Shown here piece after piece: positions 58,702 through 64,000 of a stretch of 64,000 bases of DNA. This stretch comes from Bursaphelenchus xylophilus. Taxonomy: Eukaryota > Nematoda > Chromadorea > Rhabditida > Aphelenchoididae. Both the position numbers and the translations under genes were made by a program. Below the pieces are notes generated by a model, which saw only the letters and a list, made by a program, of their open reading frames with translations, did no database searches and had not been told where the DNA came from. Positions within the stretch are counted from its first letter, which is position 1; each line of letters begins with the position of its first letter. The DNA lies in assembly GCA_904066235.2 (NCBI GenBank), contig CAJFCV020000004.1:8680001-8744000 (forward strand). Reading direction: 5' to 3'.

Positions 58702-61700
58702 TTACAAACGCATCTTGCGTCGGACGTAGAAATCATACATCAGGCTGGATTGTAGGTTGGCCAGGTTGAAGACCACGAGTTGAGTGAAGTGGTTGTCTTC
58801 GATTTGGTTGGTTCTCTGAAATGGAGACATTGTTGCGGTGAAAACGGGTGATAGCCGGGATAGTTATAACGATTTTTGATGACAAGAGAGTTATTAAAGT
58901 TAGTAGCGGGCCAGAGAAAAAAGTTATGATATTTTTTACATTTCACTTTCTTCTCTCATTTCTATGGTCTCTAGTCAGCGAAACTTGTTGAGTATCTCAA
59001 GTGAGCTCTCTAACAGCTATCGAAAGTTCAAAAAATTGTATGTACGCTCTTGTGATACTGCTACAAAACAGAACTCACCTCAAAAGGCGGTAGTAAAGTC
59101 ATTAATTCCGCCATTCTTTTTGCAATATCGGCCTCACTCATACTGGGATTGACCTCGTTCAAGTGTTGGTGTAGAGTATTCCGGTAGAAGGCTTGTGCTG
59201 ACCGCACCGCCTTCTTTCCCTCCGGCGTGAGTCCGGGAACCATCGTAAACAGGGATATAAGTCGAAGGAAGATCAGTTCTGATTTGGTGACACCAATCTC
59301 GACTGCTGGGTCAAAGAATGCGTCGTACATCCAGTTGCCAACGTCCACACAGAAATTTCGGATACTGGAAATGAGCTTTGATAAATAAAACAACAGTGGG
59401 GGACATGATCCAGTGGCAAAAAACGCACCATTTTGCATCCAGGAAGCATCAAAAAATGTGGAAAAATACCTCCCTCCCCAAGTGAAAAAACCCAGATTTC
59501 AAAAGCTCGCCCGCTCTCTTTGTGAGGAAAAAGGGTGCGCCCTTCAAAACGAAGTTTTTTCACTTGGAGAGGGAAGCATTTTGCCACATTTTTGATACAT
59601 CCCGGATGCAAAATGGTACGTTTTTTGCCACTGGATCAGGTCCCCCACTGTATAGTTTGAAATGCGTCGCTCGCATTCCTACTTACATGTCCTCCACTTC
59701 GTCGATCATGTCATCTCCATTCGGGGTGAAATACGTTCCACCGCCGAGCAGCAATAGTCTTTTGTCAACGTAATCATAGGACCTCGCCGCGATTATATGC
59801 CAAATAATTGGAACGGACCTCCCAACAATCATTTTGATTCGGTCATCGGGCTGAAGGGCTTTGATCTCCGGCACATGCGTTACCCAATCGATAAAGTTGA
59901 GCATCACTCGACACCACATGGCTTTGAACGATTCGAGGGTTATGAACATCTTCGGTTCCCAGAGCATCTGAAATTTGAAGAAGAATGTATATACAGTCAT
60001 AGCTTGATAACTGCTGCGCGTGCTATCTAATATTATACCACACATCATTCCGAACTTTTTTTGTGAGCAAAATCCGGTGTCAAAAAAGCAAATTTTTTTG
60101 TAATGATTTTTTTAACAGCTAGAGGCGCCTCAGACAAGGCGTAATAAAGTGCGGAAAAATATCAGAGCGATAAAACACATGTCGCTCTCTGACATTATGC
60201 AAATTTTAAGGATTTTAACGGCTTACAACGGCCGGGAAAAATGATTTAAAAAATGGTATTTCTTATTTTTGACGCCTCAGAACTGCACTTTACCGTACAC
60301 TTTTGAAAAAACGAAAGTTCCTATTTTGTAGGAAATTTGATGCTGTATAACATAGTTGGGAATTAGGTCATTCCCTCCCATGGTTCCTTTTTTCTATGGC
60401 TAAAGCCCCCACTTTTCGGCACAAAATCGCGGTTTTTTTTGCCTAACTAGGGAAGTGTACAAACGAACCCTCACCAAATGGCAAGTGTTATACACCATTA
60501 GAAAGCCCTTGAAAAATGGTGAAAGGTACCATTTTCATTTTTTGCAGAATGCCTCAGGGCAAAAAATTATAAACGGTTGATTTTTCCCCTAAGTAGCTAC
60601 AATATCTGCTGTGGGGCAAAATAAATCTTATTTCAAAACGCTAGATGGTACATATTGCTATTAGCTTGGCCTAAGAATCATTATGAAGTTTGGCGCTTGC
60701 CAGTAAAACCATTTTACATATGATATTTACTGGTTTTAAATACCCATAACGTGAAAAAACACTTTTCACTTTTTTTAATCTTGAAAAACTTGTAAGTTTG
60801 ATGATTTTAACCGTAATCGACCGGTTTCTAGAAAAATTAATGCGTGTGTAAAAGTTTAACTCAAATATTTTCCTAACTGTAAGAACGCAAAATGTTTTTG
60901 CCCAAGCTGGGAATCGAACCTAGCTTGGTTTGGCTTGTCAGCCTGCTCAGCAACCACTGCACTATTGAAGCAACTCTCTTCGAGGATTTTTATCCGCTCA
61001 AGAGAAGGAAAGATTTTTGTTGCGAAATGACCTAAAAATAATATAATTTACAGTGTGTCGTCGCGGAAAGGCATTCTGCAAAAAATGAAAATGGTACCTT
61101 TCACCATTTTTCAAGTGCTTTCAAATGGTGTATATCACTTGCCATTTGGTGAGGGTTCGTTTGTACACTTCCCTAAGGTGCAAAAATCGAAAATTTTTTT
61201 GCAATATATTCTTCTTCACCCTATCAAGGAGTAGTGTACCAAAAATTTTGTTTCATGCCTTTCAGGTTGTTCTGAATTAGGAAATTTCGTATTCTCGTTG
61301 CGACAAGCAAACCGATGGACAAGATTACAATTACTGTTTGTTATCGTGCAAGCCGGATGACAACTTTTTATCAACAAGCATCAATTTAACGCCATGAGTT
61401 GAGTTGTGATCAAAACTTTCTCCATTTCACGTCTGAGAACGAAATTCCTTAATTCAGAACAACCTGAAAGGCATGAAACAAAATTTTTGGTACACTACTC
61501 CTTGATAGGGTGAAGAAGAATATGTTGCAAAAAAATTTTCGATTTTTGCACTTTAGGCAAAAAAAAACCGCGATTTTGTGCCGAAAAGTGGGGTCTTTAG
61601 CCATAGAAAAAAGGAACCATGGGAGGGAATGACATAATTCCCAACTATGTTATACAGCATCAAATTTCCTACAAAATAGGAACTTTCGTTTTTTCAAAAG

Positions 61701-62916
61701 TGTACGGTAAAGTGCAGTTCTGAGGCGTCAAAAATAAGAAATACCATTTTTTAAATCATTTTTCCCGGCCGTTGTAAGCCGTTAAAATCCTTAAAATTTG
61801 CATAATGTCAGAGAGCGACATGTGTTTTATCGCTCTGATATTTTTCCGCACTTTATTACGCCTTGTCTGAGGCGCCTCTAGCTGTTAAAAAAATCATTAC
61901 AAAAAAATTTGCTTTTTTGACACCGGATTTTGCTCACAAAAAAAGTTCGGAATGATGTGTACCATTAAACTTACCACCGTCCGATCGCACATCTTCCCGG
62001 GTTCGTAGAGAAATGCGGCGTCGAAGCTCATCTCCAGGTCACACGCGATGGGATCGGTAAATAAAACATTTTTCGTCTCAAAATAATTATCGACCAGTCG
62101 ATCCACCGTAAAATAATACTTCAACAAAGAGGCTGGCGTGTTGTTTCGAGAGAACGGTACCAAGTTCATTGCGCCTAAGGGCAAAAACGAGTTCTTTATC
62201 ACCTGGAAAATGTAAATTTTATATGTGACTTCCAAAATTCTCGAAATTCTGCCGTAATTTACCGTTTTTCGAGCGGTAAGAAGGGTGTCGCAGTTCTTGA
62301 AAGCTTCCTGTATGAGGTCTTTTTCATCATTGACTGGGGATGTTGATACGCTGGGAAGATCCACTTCGTCCGTTTTCTCCTCCATTGACTCGGATTTTTC
62401 AAGTTTTACTGTCAGCGCTTTGCAAATCTTTCGTTTTGGCGCATCCACGTCGCAAGCACGATCACTGTGGACTACTGAAAAATTAATTTGATTATAAACA
62501 CGCTTTTATTCGTGTCCCATTCTTGTGTTACAGCCCAAAAGATACTTACAAATCGGTTGTAGTCCTTGTTCAAGGCAGATCCGATATCGGCAGGCGCGGC
62601 AGGAGTTGCGGGCTTCTAAAAATGGATCATTACCTCCAATTTTTATTCAGTTTTGTTTGAGTTGTTATGAGTATCGATCAAAAATTGAACTCACCTCCCT
62701 TGATGTTGCATTCATTCTCGAACGCGCACACATATTGTCGGCGAAATCTGACGGAACGTCGAAAGAATCCCTTGCAACCGCTTCAAATTGGAGCGCTGAG
62801 ATTAAATCAAGGCGTGAAGTGTGAACTCACCTGCAACAAGGTTTGCCGTAGTGCTTGGAGGCACTTGGATCATCGCAAACAACGCACTTCGAAGAGAAGC
62901 TGATCCTGGGTTGCAT
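58702..62916 (-). CDS. Nuclear hormone receptor, tandem paralogue 2
   Basis: Eight exons join in phase: 62916-62831, 62780-62695, 62615-62550, 62474-62263, 62202-61975, 59967-59687, 59364-59079 and 58815-58702. They give 452 residues. The DNA-binding domain has CVVCDDPSASKHYG, P-box CSGCKGFFRRSVRFRRQYVC and NSCRACRYRICLEQGLQP, followed by VHSDRACD. The ligand-binding part has MIVGRSVPIIWHIIAARSYD, FTMVPGLTPEGKKAV and the end DFYVRRKMRL. It is closely related to the receptor at 54366. The intron after exon 5 is 2,007 bases and is almost entirely one foldback element; the intron after exon 6 contains a MITE. The acceptor of exon 2 is GAAG rather than CAG. Without those insertions the gene would be as compact as its sister. 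An upstream acceptor lies about 30 bases 5' of the ATG. Confidence 0.9.
59394..59650. mobile_element. Tc1-like MITE inside receptor intron 6
   Basis: This 257-bp second copy of the element at 25509 has the same CAGTGGGGGAC termini and the same palindromic interior. The right flank is TA and the left AA. Removing it leaves an intron of about 65 bases. The two copies differ by scattered substitutions and small gaps, so the family is not freshly amplified. No coding capacity. Confidence 0.88.
60041..61959. mobile_element. 1,919-bp three-way foldback element, 5-bp duplication
   Basis: The ends are inverted repeats starting CACATCATTCCGAACTTTTT. TACCA flanks both sides (60036-60040 and 61960-61964), a 5-bp target-site duplication. 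Three pairs of inverted arms fill most of it: outer A (60041-60446) with A' (61553-61959), inner B (60447-60552) with B' (61069-61177), and inner C (61178-61290) with C' (61439-61552). The order A-B-loop-B'-C-loop-C'-A' lets one strand fold into a three-way junction. The arms match almost perfectly by eye. The B loop holds a tRNA-like module. No transposase is encoded. CAC termini with a 5-bp duplication are also seen in Transib elements, but that link is weak. It occupies nearly the whole receptor intron 5. Confidence 0.9.
60899..60971 (-). other. Degenerate tRNA-like sequence with Pol III boxes
   Basis: On the minus strand, TAGTGCAGTGG (60964-60954) matches the A-box consensus and GGTTCGATTCC (60920-60910) matches the B-box. 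From the start of A to the end of B is 55 bases, as in a real tRNA. Reading from 60971, the 7-base acceptor arms GCTTCAA and CTTGGGC form five pairs, counting wobble, and four of five T-stem pairs form. The anticodon arm does not form properly, so this is not a functional tRNA. It is a tRNA-derived or tRNA-mimic module inside the foldback element. Confidence 0.5.
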
Positions 62917-64000
62917 TTTCAGACCAATGACATCAACCTCGACCGTTGGGAGATGTCTGAAAAGGATGACTTTTAAATATATAGTTACAAAATATTGGGA
63001 GTACGGTGGAGATGGTGTTTTCGCGGATGTTTGGTGTCAAAAAAGCGTTAAAACTTTATAAAAAAATGAAAATTGTATTAAGAATTCGTTTAGCACAAAA
63101 TAAAACGAATTAATGACTTTAGTTGAATGACGCGGAGACTGATAAAAAGTCATAATTGAAAACATTTTTTGGACAACAATTATATTAATCAATTAATTAC
63201 GTATTCATCCTAAGGGCCGCGCCCATATTTGGATTGCCTTTGGATGCCCTTTTTTTACTTTTACTCTTTCAACGGACTCTCCCCCCAGGTCCCTGCGTAT
63301 GTTAATCAAAATTCCACCTGTCATTTTACCGCTCCCAACGCTTTCCAAAATAACTGACCACTCTCTCGCAATCTAAACTATTTGTAGCCACGTTACATCA
63401 TAGTTACGGTCCCAATGGGTTGTCAATGATCACCCAAGGTTTCCCGAGCAAAGTCAAAAAGCGGAAACCCAATCACGACGGCGGAATACGATAGGATTTT
63501 GATGGATGCTGGCTAGAATTGCAATCCATCTTATGAGTCATCCAAACAACTTTGAAAAAGAAGGTGATTCCTGCGGTAAAAACGATTCCATGACGTCGGC
63601 GAATTGCCGGAGGAACTCCCGATCTTTTGCAGTGCGAAAGGTCAGAAAAAGCGATGATCAAAGAAGAGAGGGTACTGTAATGTCTGGGGAAGTCCTGGGA
63701 GAAGGGGAGAAGAAATACGTTTAAAATACAGTAAGAAAAAGAAACAATATTGCTGGAAATGAAGCGATAATTAATGTTTAAATTGAAGTTCTTTGTGCAA
63801 GCATCGTTTGCTGACAAAGTAAACGTTCTTTGCAGTAAGGCAAAAAAAATGATTTTCAAGGAAACGGAAAACGCTTTGGGTAGGTTACCGCACAGTATGA
63901 ACACACATAAAACAAAAAATTTAACATTTTTTTGAAAAAAAGTCTCCATTAGACCAATTTTATTATAACAACGAACTACTTTAACTACAGTGGATCCTCT
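62917..64000. other. Upstream region of second receptor, no gene seen
   Basis: The promoter of the receptor gene should lie here. A 158-codon open frame on the minus strand (63473-63949) is hydrophobic and AT-driven. It has no splice partner or domain, so I do not call it a gene. The window ends before the next recognisable gene. Confidence 0.4.

Noticed and set aside
59413..59773. Short peptides read out of the MITE copies
   Set aside because: Both strands of a palindrome give similar open frames; they have no start context and lie in introns.
60899..60971. Functional tRNA gene
   Set aside because: The anticodon stem does not pair and two acceptor pairs are missing; kept only as a tRNA-like module.
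63473..63949. 158-codon minus-strand open frame near the window end
   Set aside because: Hydrophobic AT-driven sequence without a domain or signals. It could be part of a gene outside the window but cannot be supported.

Overview
The window is nuclear DNA from a nematode. The evidence is internal: many short introns (37 to 90 bases) with T-rich acceptors ending TTTCAG, acceptor-like sites placed just before start codons as expected for spliced-leader trans-splicing, and gene families expanded or confined to nematodes (divergent nuclear hormone receptors, a DUF229 protein, Gly/Tyr-rich secreted peptides, a mitochondrial-type LEA protein). I cannot assign genus or species. All gene models were built by hand from splice signals and reading-frame phase; no transcript or database was available.

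Layout. 1-17470 is a gene desert with two hairpins, an 823-bp palindromic element (5411-6233) and a dead mariner (7378-8592). 17588-20298 (+) is a nuclear hormone receptor. Three minus-strand genes follow: the GCN20/ABCF3-type ATPase (20630-24052), a DUF229 membrane-anchored phosphatase/sulfatase-fold protein (24587-27214) and a GT31 galactosyltransferase-like enzyme (27541-29405). 31291-34977 (+) is a 762-residue secreted low-complexity protein, tail-to-tail with a membrane-anchored methyltransferase/spermidine-synthase-fold protein (35138-36984, -). After another mostly empty stretch (37-43.4 kb, with a palindromic MITE) comes a 96-residue membrane microprotein (43371-43972, +).

44381-48216 holds two divergent paralogues with a shared domain I do not recognise. 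One carries an AT-hook, the other a PLDLS motif of the CtBP-binding type. A small gene lies between them. 48801-49497 (+) is a LEA protein with a mitochondrial-type presequence, 50158-50680 (-) a Gly/Tyr-rich secreted peptide, and 51858-54011 (-) a Cys/Gly/Pro-rich type II membrane protein. Two tandem paralogous nuclear receptors close the window (54366-56302 and 58702-62916, both -). The second carries a 257-bp MITE in one intron and, in another, a 1,919-bp foldback element flanked by a 5-bp duplication.

Functionally the window mixes housekeeping genes (ABCF3), secretory-pathway and surface genes, and transcriptional regulators. I see no single pathway linking them. The most unusual object is the foldback at 60041-61959: three pairs of inverted arms are arranged so that a single strand could fold into a giant three-way junction, with a tRNA-like Pol III promoter module in one loop. 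It looks like a non-autonomous transposon whose type I do not recognise.
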